Assembly (NCBI GenBank): GCA_015522095.1
Contig: WAMX01000088.1
Location: 1-6,564, forward strand
Source of the DNA: Nanobdellati archaeon
GTDB taxonomy: Archaea; SpSt-1190
DNA: 6,564 nucleotides
Direction of reading: 5' to 3'
The notes below the pieces were generated by a model. The model saw only the letters and a program-made list of their open reading frames with translations. It was not told the origin of the DNA and ran no database searches. Made by a program: the position numbers and the translations under genes. Position 1 is the first letter of the stretch; each line of letters starts with the position of its first letter. Positions 1 through 4,937 of this stretch are shown piece after piece.

Positions 1-155
1 TCATTACCGTCCGCTTTTCGAGGAAGGGCGTGTGGCAGGTGAGCGTGAAGGTTTCCCACACAGGCGGCACGCTGATGGCCTCGAAGGAGTCCGAAACATT
101 TGAGAAGGCACTCTCAGCGGCGCTCAATGCGGTTCTCCGCCAGGCCAGGAAGTGA
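1..155 (+). CDS. HPF/RaiA-like ribosome hibernation factor, C-terminal end (5' partial)
   Basis: The reading frame is open from the window edge (first whole codon at base 3) to TGA at 153-155, giving the last 50 residues of a protein. The visible part runs from ITVRFSRKGVWQVSVKV through TGGTLMASKESETFEKALS to a basic C-terminus, NAVLRQARK. The order of a beta strand ending in VSVKV, a GGTL turn, an acidic S/E-x-F/Y segment and an amphipathic helix ending in RQ-x-RK matches the second half of the single-domain HPF/YfiA/RaiA fold. Members of that fold bind the decoding region of the small subunit and silence idle ribosomes. The family call rests on pattern memory over 50 residues, so another small alpha/beta RNA-binding protein remains possible. 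The next gene starts 33 bp downstream and appears to have its own promoter. Confidence 0.5.
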   Translation, partial: ITVRFSRKGVWQVSVKVSHTGGTLMASKESETFEKALSAALNAVLRQARK

Positions 156-158
156 AAA

Positions 159-167
159 GTTTATTAG
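159..167 (+). promoter_or_regulatory. TATA-like box for the winged-helix gene
   Basis: The sequence gtttattag, preceded by the purine-rich gaagtgaaaa (BRE-like), is centred about 26 nt before the ATG at 189. That is the usual distance between an archaeal TATA box and its transcription start. No SD-like purine run precedes the ATG, so a leaderless transcript starting at or next to the ATG is the simplest reading. The site is inferred from spacing and composition only. Confidence 0.5.
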
Positions 168-188
168 TAATCCCTGCACTATTCGAGT

Positions 189-563
189 ATGCTGAAGAAG
201 ATACTCAACTGGCTGCTTGGCAGGGAAGAGGAACATTCCGAGCTGCTCAATGAATTGAAGCAGGCGGAAGAACAGGAAGTTGAGAAGGAGTTCCTCGAGC
301 TTGTGGAACAGAAGCCCGCTGCCCCTAAGAAGCGGGCGAAGAAACCCGCGGCAAAGAAGCGGGCCAGGAAGCCCGCAAAGGCTGCAAAGACCACCAAGAA
401 GGACGAGGTGCTTAAGCTTCTCAGCCGCCGCAAGAAGCCCGCGAAGCTCGAGGACATAGCGGAGAAGGTGGGCGTCACCACACAGACCGCGCGCCGCTAC
501 CTGTATTATCTCAAGAAGGAGGGCAAGGTTGACAAAAAGGGTGATGGATGGGTGAAGAAGTGA
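189..563 (+). CDS. Winged-helix DNA-binding protein with histone-H1-like basic linker
   Basis: This 124-residue protein has three parts. Residues 1-41 form a charged, Glu-rich amphipathic helix that could be a coiled coil. Residues 42-71 are almost entirely Lys, Arg, Ala and Pro, built on a nine-residue repeat (KKRAKKPAA, KKRARKPAK), like the tails of histone H1 or bacterial H1-like proteins. Residues 72-124 look like a winged helix-turn-helix: EVLKLLSRR, then LEDIAEKVGVTTQTARRYL as the helix-turn-recognition helix, then KKEGKVDKKGDGWVKK as the wing. This suggests a small chromatin-associated protein or transcription regulator that binds DNA through both the wing domain and the basic linker. 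The specific family is not recognised. The ATG at 189 suits leaderless initiation. The stop overlaps the start of the next gene (TGATG), so the two are probably co-translated. Confidence 0.8.
   Translation: MLKKILNWLLGREEEHSELLNELKQAEEQEVEKEFLELVEQKPAAPKKRAKKPAAKKRARKPAKAAKTTKKDEVLKLLSRRKKPAKLEDIAEKVGVTTQTARRYLYYLKKEGKVDKKGDGWVKK
327..380 (+). repeat. 27-bp tandem duplication encoding the basic K/A/P linker
   Basis: Two adjacent 27-bp units (327-353 and 354-380) share AAGAAGCGGGC followed by a Lys/Arg-Lys-Pro-Ala coding block. They encode KKRAKKPAA and KKRARKPAK. The exact nine-codon period and similarity at the DNA level suggest the linker grew by tandem duplication. Confidence 0.7.
551..555 (+). 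promoter_or_regulatory. Shine-Dalgarno site GGTGA deciding the start at 563
   Basis: GGTGA lies inside the end of the winged-helix gene with 7 nt of spacing to the ATG at 563. The alternative ATG at 548 has its GGTGA at 540-544, only 3 nt away. That spacing is poor, so 563 is preferred. Confidence 0.55.
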
Positions 564-760
564 TGCAGACCCGTGATATTGCCTTCCTGGTCCTCGGTTC
601 TTTTTCTTTCCTTCTTGGCTCCATACTCTCGTCCAACTTCAATTTCGCAGACTCAAGCGCGCTCGACGCCTTCCTGACCTTTTCAGTCTCATTCTTCCTC
701 GTGTTTATGGCGAGCATACTCTGGGTGGCCGCAACCATTAACATAATCAAGGAGCTTTAG
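563..760 (+). CDS. Small two-helix membrane protein, unknown function
   Basis: This 65-residue hydrophobic protein has two predicted membrane spans, roughly residues 6-26 (IAFLVLGSFSFLLGSIL) and 38-60 (FLTFSVSFFLVFMASILWVAA). A short polar loop, SSNFNFADSSALD, joins them, and the protein ends in a charged tail, IIKEL. No catalytic motif or family signature is visible. The ATG at 563 overlaps the TGA of the winged-helix gene by one base and has a GGTGA site at good spacing. An in-frame ATG at 548 would add MGEEV. Coupling to the DNA-binding gene suggests a shared role, but nothing in the sequence says what it is. Its stop overlaps the stop of the convergent rps3ae gene. Confidence 0.65.
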   Translation: MQTRDIAFLVLGSFSFLLGSILSSNFNFADSSALDAFLTFSVSFFLVFMASILWVAATINIIKEL

Positions 761-1326
761 GAGAGAATCTCAAGCCGGCGGACCTCGGCTGCCGCCACCG
801 GGAAAACCTTGTTCGCGTGCTCCCTCACGCTGTCCTGAACCTTCCTTTCCAGCAGGTCTGCAACAAGCTCTTCCGTGGTCCTGCCCTTCGCCTCTTCTGC
901 AAACAGCTCGTCCATCTTCTCGCGTATTGCGGTTATCTGGCTCCTGTAGCACGGCCGCGCCGTGACCGTCACCGCCTTTATCCTCACCTTTCCGTTTGCC
1001 GTCTCGTAGTCCTTTATCAGCTCTATCTTCTTCCTCCTCCGCCTGACGATGCTGCGGAGGAAGCTCCTCAGTATCTCGTACTGCGCGAGCTTTGTCTTTG
1101 CAGTCTTCCCCGCAACCTGGGTTATCTCGAAAATGAGCTTCACATTGTGGAGCCTCTTGCCCTTCGCAACCTCCGCGGCTGAGACCTCAAGCCTCCTCCC
1201 TGGCAGGAGCGATGGGTCCGATGCGGGCGTTTCCCCAACCACGACCTCCCCGAACTCCTTGGGAGCGTGGATTTCATACCATACCTTGGCCTTCCACCTG
1301 TCCTTGCTGGTGACCCTCCTTGCCAT
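757..1326 (-). CDS. rps3ae: Small-subunit ribosomal protein eS1 (S3Ae)
   Basis: This 189-residue protein matches archaeal and eukaryotic eS1 (S3Ae) along its length. The N-terminus (SKDRWKAKVWYEIHAPKEFGE) and the following GETPASDP motif at about residues 31-38 are family hallmarks. They are followed by GRRLEVSAAEV, a beta-rich core (VKLIFEITQV), the basic SIVRRRRKK at about 92-100, and TVTARPCYRSQ at about 121-131. eS1 sits on the 30S platform near the mRNA exit and the 16S rRNA 3' end. The ATG at 1326 shares its A with the TGA of rps15 and has GGTGG 6 nt upstream. An adjacent GTG at 1329 is in frame but too close to that site. The gene is second in an rps15-rps3ae operon, and its stop overlaps the convergent upstream gene by 4 bp. 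Confidence 0.96.
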   Translation of the reverse strand: MARRVTSKDRWKAKVWYEIHAPKEFGEVVVGETPASDPSLLPGRRLEVSAAEVAKGKRLHNVKLIFEITQVAGKTAKTKLAQYEILRSFLRSIVRRRRKKIELIKDYETANGKVRIKAVTVTARPCYRSQITAIREKMDELFAEEAKGRTTEELVADLLERKVQDSVREHANKVFPVAAAEVRRLEILS

Positions 1327-1790
1327 CACTTACCACCGCTTACAATGACCCTTGCCCTGCTGGGGCTGTATTTCCAGTCCTGCGGAAGCCTGCCCTCGCG
1401 CTTGTAATACTTCATAAGCCTGAGTATCTTCATCTCAATCTGCTGCAGGCCGCGCTTGCTGTGCAGGTCCTTCGGGTTTTCCTGAAGGTGCTCCCTGAGC
1501 TCAACGGACCGCCTGAGCAGGCTGAAGAGATCATGGGGGATTTCAAACCGGACTCCATTCTCCTCGAGTATCTTCTCTATCTTTTTCCCTGTGGCAAGCC
1601 TGACGGAAGGGATGCCGTAGGAGTCCCGGAGAATCAGCCCGATTTTCGCGGGGCTGTTCCCCTCCTTCGAGAGCTTCAGCACGAGCTGGACAATCTCTTC
1701 GGGACCATACCTCACCCACGAGGGGGAGCCTGTCCGGAAGGGCTTCGTGCTTCCGCTCTTTCCCTTCTTGTGGGCGTATATCCTTGCCAC
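1326..1790 (-). CDS. rps15: Small-subunit ribosomal protein uS15, archaeal type
   Basis: This 154-residue protein has the archaeal/eukaryotic uS15 layout. An N-terminal extension ([18 protein letters not shown], then [19 protein letters not shown]) precedes the universal three-helix S15 core. The signature segment [19 protein letters not shown] lies at about residues 101-119, followed by [19 protein letters not shown]. uS15 binds the central domain of 16S rRNA and nucleates the platform. The start is GTG at 1788-1790, giving the conserved N-terminus MARI/MARMHA. It lacks an SD site, but a strong TATA box lies 25 nt upstream, so the mRNA is probably leaderless. It is the first gene of the rps15-rps3ae operon, and its promoter overlaps the end of nob1. 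Confidence 0.96.
   Translation of the reverse strand: MARIYAHKKGKSGSTKPFRTGSPSWVRYGPEEIVQLVLKLSKEGNSPAKIGLILRDSYGIPSVRLATGKKIEKILEENGVRFEIPHDLFSLLRRSVELREHLQENPKDLHSKRGLQQIEMKILRLMKYYKREGRLPQDWKYSPSRARVIVSGGK
1333..1337 (-). promoter_or_regulatory. Shine-Dalgarno site GGTGG of rps3ae
   Basis: Read on the minus strand, GGTGG lies within the last codons of rps15, 6 nt before the ATG at 1326 and only 3 nt before the GTG at 1329. It therefore favours ATG as the start and supports translation coupled to rps15. Confidence 0.5.
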
Positions 1791-1810
1791 TTAAACGCTC
1801 TTTCTGACTT

Positions 1811-1819
1811 TTTATAAAT
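1811..1819 (-). promoter_or_regulatory. TATA box and BRE for the rps15-rps3ae operon
   Basis: On the minus strand the sequence reads aagcaaaaag (BRE-like), then atttataaa at 1819-1811, centred 25 nt before the GTG of rps15. It is the best TATA match in the window. It includes the TAA stop of nob1 (1814-1812), so the promoter is embedded in the end of the upstream gene. The short distance to the GTG implies leaderless transcription. Confidence 0.7.
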
Positions 1820-2237
1820 CTTTTTGCTTTTTCGGGCGCCTTTTGGTGATTGTGCCGCACTTTTCGCATTCCTGCTTCCCTCTGTGCCTCTTCCTGCAGG
1901 CCGGGCAGTACCACTCCCACCTGAACGCCTTCCTTATTCTCCTCTCAACGGACTCCCACTCTATTCCCAGCTTCTCCGCGACATTCTGGACGGCAAAATC
2001 GTCACTCACGAGCCTCCCGCCGACCTGGAGCGCCAGCGCAAGAATCTCAATGTCCGCGGGGCTCAGCACATCAACGTCTCCTGTCTCGGCTGCCGCCTTC
2101 CTCACCCTGTCAATGAACTCCCTCCTCGGCTCAATTATCTCGAGGTTTGGAGGCACTTCAACTTCTCCCGCCACCCTGGGAGAGCTGACCCCTTCAAAAT
2201 CCCCGTCCATAAGCGCGCGGGCATCAAGGACCCTCAT
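1812..2237 (-). CDS. nob1: rRNA endonuclease Nob1 (PIN domain plus zinc ribbon)
   Basis: Nob1 cuts the precursor at the 3' end of small-subunit rRNA during late 30S maturation. This 141-residue copy has a PIN nuclease domain (about 1-100) with the expected acidic residues: D5 in VLDARAL, E25 in VAGEV, D62 in SPADIEILALAL, and D79/D80 in LVSDDFAVQNVAE. A zinc ribbon follows with C111-x2-C114 and C124-x2-C127, preceded by the family-typical FRWEWYCPAC. The tail is basic (KRRPKKQKDL). It is shorter than the roughly 160-residue homologue I recall from Pyrococcus. The main difference is a deletion of about 12 residues just after E25, where a helix is expected. The start is the ATG at 2237, with no SD site and a probable leaderless transcript. 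The gene lies upstream of rps15 on the same strand. Confidence 0.93.
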   Translation of the reverse strand: MRVLDARALMDGDFEGVSSPRVAGEVEVPPNLEIIEPRREFIDRVRKAAAETGDVDVLSPADIEILALALQVGGRLVSDDFAVQNVAEKLGIEWESVERRIRKAFRWEWYCPACRKRHRGKQECEKCGTITKRRPKKQKDL

Positions 2238-2252
2238 GGAGATGGAAACGCT

Positions 2253-2268
2253 CTTAATTTATCTCTTT
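2253..2268. promoter_or_regulatory. AT-rich core of the divergent nob1/dph5 promoter
   Basis: The 41-bp gap between the nob1 ATG (2237) and the dph5 GTG (2279) contains one AT-rich core, cttaatttat at 2253-2262, whose centre lies about 21 bp from each start codon. On the minus strand the same region reads taaagagataaattaag. Neither gene has an SD site. The core may act as a shared or overlapping TATA box for both directions. The distance is a few bases shorter than the 25-26 nt seen at the other two promoters here, so exact boxes are uncertain. Confidence 0.45.
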
Positions 2269-2278
2269 AACCCCTTAC

Positions 2279-2947
2279 GTGCTTGCGCTTGTTGGGCTCG
2301 GGCTGGAAGAGGGCGACCTCACCCTTAAGGGCAGGGAGCTCATTGAGGGCGCCGATGAAGTGTATGTGGAGGGCTACACGAGCTTTCCCTACAGGGTGGA
2401 GGCCAGACGCCTCAGCCGGGAGCAGGTGGAAAGCAGCTTCCTTGTGGAGCGGGCAAAGGCCGCAAGGGTCGTGCTCCTCGTTGCGGGCGACCCGCTTTTT
2501 GCGACGACCCACCTCTCCCTCGTTGCGGAGGCTCGCAGGGCGGGCGTTCCCGTCGAGATTGCCCACGCACCCTCCGTGATAAACGCCCTTGCCCGCACCG
2601 GGCTCAGCACCTACAAGTTTGGACGCACCGTAACCCTCTCGAAGAATTTTCCCAGCGACAGGGAGCGCATCTCCCTCAACCTCAAGTGCAACCTCCATAC
2701 CCTCTGCCTCATTGACCCGGGGAAGCCCATTCTCGATGCCCTCTCCCTGCTGAAGGAGATGGGCTTCTCGGGAAACTGGCTGGTCGCCGAGCGGCTTGGC
2801 ACCTCCTCAGAGCGCATCCACTACGGGCCTTCAGAGAAGCTGCTCCAGCTCGAATATGGTCCGCCTCCCCACGCCGTGATAATCCCCGCGGAGCTCAGCT
2901 TCTTTGAGGAAGAGTTCATCAAGAGCACGGCTGAACTGCATACGTGA
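2279..2947 (+). CDS. dph5: Diphthine synthase Dph5 (SAM-dependent, elongation factor 2 modification)
   Basis: Dph5 uses S-adenosylmethionine to methylate the modified histidine of elongation factor 2 on the way to diphthamide. The 222-residue protein has the tetrapyrrole-methylase-like fold signatures. These are GLGLEEGDLTLKG at residues 6-18, EGYTS at 31-35, LSRE at 45-48, and the SAM-binding loop AGDPLFATTH at 69-78. They continue with HAPSVINALARTGLSTYKFGR at about 96-116, LHTLCLID at 139-146, ERLGTSSE at 171-178, and the C-terminal YGPPPHAVIIPAEL. It is shorter than the roughly 260 residues usual for archaeal Dph5. It lacks part of the segment between YTS and LSRE, part of the insert after LID, and a long C-terminal tail. 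The start is GTG, giving MLALVGLGL, with no SD site. Its last 29 bases overlap the end of the convergent gene. Confidence 0.94.
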   Translation: MLALVGLGLEEGDLTLKGRELIEGADEVYVEGYTSFPYRVEARRLSREQVESSFLVERAKAARVVLLVAGDPLFATTHLSLVAEARRAGVPVEIAHAPSVINALARTGLSTYKFGRTVTLSKNFPSDRERISLNLKCNLHTLCLIDPGKPILDALSLLKEMGFSGNWLVAERLGTSSERIHYGPSEKLLQLEYGPPPHAVIIPAELSFFEEEFIKSTAELHT

Positions 2948-3542
2948 AATTATATCCGTCAATGTCCGTCCAGCATATCCTGTAGTCGCCGCTGCAGGTG
3001 CACTCTCCCCTGCCCTCATCATATGCGGCCTTCATCCTGCCGTAGAGCCTCCTGACATCATCGAGGAGCGGGGATTCGTAGCAAAACCTTCCCCTGTGCA
3101 CCCCCCACGGCAGCTTTACCGTCTTTACCATGCACACGACCGTCCCATTCCTTGATATGCTGACATCCCAGTATCCTGCATACTTCTTGAACTCGCCGGC
3201 CGCTATGCGCCCCGCGTCACCTTCCAGCCCCGGCTCCTCCGTGACCTCACACCCTTCCTTCTTCCACACGGCAACTTCCCTCCCGAATGGCGCGGTCCCG
3301 CACGTCTTCGGCCCGCCCGTTTCAACATACCCCCTGAGTATCTCGCGGAGGGCTTCCTCCTCCTCAAAGTAGGTCATCATATTCTCCCCCTGATACAGCA
3401 CGGGCAGCATCTCTGCCGTGCTCCCCGTCAGCTGCTCGGAACTCCTGAGCGTGGACTTTGAGGAGATGTACATGAACAGCATCAGTCCGAGGACCGCCCC
3501 TATTGCAAGCGGAGCAACGACCTGCGCAATGCCCTTACTCAT
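2919..3542 (-). CDS. Single-pass membrane protein with disulfide-rich ectodomain, unknown
   Basis: This 207-residue protein has one N-terminal hydrophobic helix (about residues 8-27, VVAPLAIGAVLGLMLFMYI) right after MSKGIAQ. A roughly 180-residue polar domain follows. That domain has eight cysteines (81, 98, 137, 154, 181, 183, 190, 206) and two N-glycosylation sequons (NGT at 132, NFT at 198), as expected for an extracytoplasmic domain with up to four disulfides. The family is not recognised. The ATG at 3542 overlaps the upstream gene by 8 bp and has a weak GGTG site (3550-3553). An upstream in-frame start at 3578 would place charged and Cys residues before the helix and is unlikely. It is the last gene of the seven-gene operon and ends inside the tail of dph5. 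The SKG before the helix could be a class III (pilin-type) processing site, but the usual Glu at +5 is absent. Confidence 0.8.
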   Translation of the reverse strand: MSKGIAQVVAPLAIGAVLGLMLFMYISSKSTLRSSEQLTGSTAEMLPVLYQGENMMTYFEEEEALREILRGYVETGGPKTCGTAPFGREVAVWKKEGCEVTEEPGLEGDAGRIAAGEFKKYAGYWDVSISRNGTVVCMVKTVKLPWGVHRGRFCYESPLLDDVRRLYGRMKAAYDEGRGECTCSGDYRICWTDIDGYNFTYAVQPCS

Positions 3543-3939
3543 AATAAAACACCAGCAATCCTCCCGGCGGCACGGCAAGGTATGCCGCCTTCCTTGATCC
3601 CGTGTCCATGTTGACCTCCACTATGCTGTCCCCCGTCGCGTTCAGAAGCTGGAACTTCCCTTCAAATTTCTCGAGCTCTCCCTTTATGCTGATCCCTTCC
3701 ACATTCTCCCTGCCCTCCATAACGGCCCTCGAGAGGTAGTGGATAAATGGCTTCCCCCTGACGGAGTGCTCCGACACCACATGCAGGTAGGGATACGCGG
3801 GGTCCACCGACTCGGAGTACATCGCCTCAATCTCCAGCTTCATTTTGAAGGAGGTCTGCATGAGGAGCAGGAAGACCGCGGAAAACCCCACGACTGCGAG
3901 GGTGGTTGGACCCGGAACGAACGACTTTAAACCCACCAT
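3535..3939 (-). CDS. Small single-pass membrane protein, unknown
   Basis: This 134-residue protein has a membrane helix at about residues 12-29 (TTLAVVGFSAVFLLLMQ) after a short N-terminus, MVGLKSFVPGP. A polar domain with alternating hydrophobic residues follows and ends in LAVPPGGLLVFYYE, suggesting a small beta-rich ectodomain. It has no cysteines and one sequon (NAT at 100-102). ATG at 3939 is chosen because a perfect GGAGGT lies 7 nt upstream; the in-frame TTG at 3954 overlaps that site and is rejected. It is the sixth gene of the operon. The gap to the preceding stop is only 4 bp, and it overlaps the next gene by 8 bp. No family is recognised. By position and architecture it belongs with its neighbours in a surface or pilin-like assembly. 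Confidence 0.8.
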   Translation of the reverse strand: MVGLKSFVPGPTTLAVVGFSAVFLLLMQTSFKMKLEIEAMYSESVDPAYPYLHVVSEHSVRGKPFIHYLSRAVMEGRENVEGISIKGELEKFEGKFQLLNATGDSIVEVNMDTGSRKAAYLAVPPGGLLVFYYE

Positions 3940-3943
3940 ATCA

Positions 3944-4474
3944 TCAACCTCCAAATGCCTTCAGCACCTCCGGATCAACCCCTTCCACCCGCTGGCGGAA
4001 CTCGTAGTAAGCTTCCCCAATCAGCTCATCTTCCCTGGGGGTGAGCGCAACCTCAAGTATGTAGTATTTCCCCCCGGATATGACGGGAAGCCCGTAGAAC
4101 CCGTACCATATTGAGCCATACTTTTCCCTCGTCCCGTAGAGCTTCTTCAGCTCATCATACGACAGGCTGTCTGGCTCAACAAGAAACGCCCTCGCGGAAT
4201 ATCCTGCAAGCCCGTCCACTTCCCTCCCTTCCCCGACAGCCACGATGGACCTGAGAATGTCCATCATCTCATCTTCCGTGTAAACCTCTCCCGCACCGTA
4301 ATGCCCAATCCTTTCCTTCCCGGACAGGTAGCTGGCGGTGAACATTGCCATGTGGACGTGCCTCCAGTCGTCAATTTTCTCCTTCATCTGGAAGTTCAGC
4401 ATATTTATCGAGATGAGCGAAATCACGAACACGAGTATCAGCGTGAACACAATATTCCCTATCAGACCCTTCAC
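3944..4474 (-). CDS. Single-pass membrane protein, pilin-like N-terminus, unknown
   Basis: This 176-residue protein starts M(V)KGLIGN, followed at once by a hydrophobic helix (about 8-26, IVFTLILVFVISLISINML). The rest is polar and has no cysteines. After the helix come KIDDWRHVHMAMFTASYLSG and an acidic helix, EDEMMDILRSIVAVG (about 68-82). A region rich in Tyr and Gly then forms likely beta strands (GSIWYGFYGLP, GGKYYILEVALTP). It ends with the motif VDPEVLKAFGG, echoed in the first gene of the operon. GTG at 4474 is chosen because GGAGGTGA lies 4 nt upstream. The start at 4570 would add a low-complexity Gly/Arg stretch that is merely antisense-like read-through of the upstream gene. The start overlaps the previous stop by 4 bp (GTGA). 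The function is unknown. Confidence 0.8.
   Translation of the reverse strand: MKGLIGNIVFTLILVFVISLISINMLNFQMKEKIDDWRHVHMAMFTASYLSGKERIGHYGAGEVYTEDEMMDILRSIVAVGEGREVDGLAGYSARAFLVEPDSLSYDELKKLYGTREKYGSIWYGFYGLPVISGGKYYILEVALTPREDELIGEAYYEFRQRVEGVDPEVLKAFGG
3947..3952 (-). promoter_or_regulatory. Shine-Dalgarno site GGAGGT for the gene starting at 3939
   Basis: Read on the minus strand, GGAGGT is followed by 7 nt and then ATG. It lies at the junction with the upstream gene, whose TGA is at 3946-3944. It fixes ATG 3939 over TTG 3954. Confidence 0.7.
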
Positions 4475-4902
4475 CCTGTCACCTCCCCCTTCTGCTTGCC
4501 ATTGTTGGTGAACAAAATCGCATCCGCGCCCCCCTCGCTTTCGAACACCTCCGCCACACTTCCCTTCCACGCGCCCTCCAGCCCGAATATCCCGGGGTAC
4601 ACGGATACTGCCACCGGCCCCAGGACAGACTCAGCGGAGAGGTCTGCATACATAAGCCCTCCATCAAACGTGGCGACGGCAAAGGGCTTCTGGTCCCACT
4701 GGAGATATATCTCCGAGGGAACGTGCATTCCCGTGAGGGTCATTGATGAAGCCATCATGTCCGCCCTCATTGAGGCGGACGCGAGCAGGGTGTTTGTGAG
4801 GGCTGAATTGAAGAACCCCGAAGCGATGGCAAGTATCATCCCGAAGGCGAGCGCCGCTGGGATTATCTGCCACGTGACCATCACATTCTCCTGTATGCCC
4901 AC
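4471..4902 (-). CDS. Small single-pass membrane protein with beta-rich tail, unknown
   Basis: This 143-residue protein has a membrane helix at about residues 12-30 (QIIPAALAFGMILAIASGF). An Ala/Ser/Met-rich helical stretch follows (NSALTNTLLASASMRADMM), then a short domain that looks beta-rich: MHVPSEIYLQW, PFAVATFDGGLMYADLS, VLGPVAVSVYPG. It has no cysteines. The helix, small-residue linker and short beta domain recall pilin-like or minor surface subunits, but no family is recognised. GTG 4902 has GGGAGGG 4 nt upstream. An ATG at 4881 with a weaker GGAG would remove seven residues and cannot be excluded. It is the fourth gene of the operon, 35 bp after the previous stop and with a 4-bp overlap to the next gene. 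Confidence 0.78.
   Translation of the reverse strand: MGIQENVMVTWQIIPAALAFGMILAIASGFFNSALTNTLLASASMRADMMASSMTLTGMHVPSEIYLQWDQKPFAVATFDGGLMYADLSAESVLGPVAVSVYPGIFGLEGAWKGSVAEVFESEGGADAILFTNNGKQKGEVTG
4479..4486 (-). promoter_or_regulatory. Shine-Dalgarno site GGAGGTGA for the GTG at 4474
   Basis: This is an eight-base match to the anti-SD end of 16S rRNA, 4 nt before GTG 4474 (7 nt from the GGAGG core). It lies within the last codons of the upstream gene and identifies the start despite longer in-frame alternatives. Confidence 0.8.
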
Positions 4903-4906
4903 AGAA

Positions 4907-4913
4907 CCCTCCC
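4907..4913 (-). promoter_or_regulatory. Shine-Dalgarno site GGGAGGG for the GTG at 4902
   Basis: A purine run, GGGAGGG, lies 4 nt before GTG in the 35-bp gap. The same gap contains taaatatc at about 4921-4928, which resembles a weak TATA box about 23 nt upstream. The strong SD argues that this gene is read from the operon mRNA. Confidence 0.6.
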
Positions 4914-4937
4914 CCTTCCAGATATTTAGGCGTTCCC

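Noticed and set aside
179..481. Minus-strand open frame rich in Phe, Ser and Ala opposite the winged-helix gene
   Set aside because: It is the complement of the Lys/Ala/Pro linker: AAG/GCC codons read as CTT/GGC in reverse, giving low-complexity Phe/Ala/Gly/Ser. It has no promoter or SD.
1811..1836. T-rich run on the plus strand as an archaeal poly-T terminator
   Set aside because: No plus-strand gene ends near it. On the minus strand it is the A-rich BRE and TATA box of rps15.
2267..2698. 143-codon minus-strand frame opposite dph5
   Set aside because: The plus strand encodes clear Dph5 motifs across the whole stretch, so this frame is an antisense shadow.
3543..3578. 12-residue upstream extension of the gene starting at 3542
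   Set aside because: It would place two cysteines and charged residues before the membrane helix. The ATG at 3542 gives the same KG-helix architecture as its neighbours.
3943..4570. Longer N-terminus for the gene starting at GTG 4474
   Set aside because: The extra 32 residues are Gly/Arg-rich, come from another frame of the upstream gene, and would bury the hydrophobic helix. The GGAGGTGA site marks GTG 4474.
4919..4930. Internal promoter (taaatatc) before the gene starting at 4902
   Set aside because: The box is weak and only about 23 nt from the start, and a strong SD site shows the gene is designed for translation from a longer mRNA. Kept only as a minor possibility.
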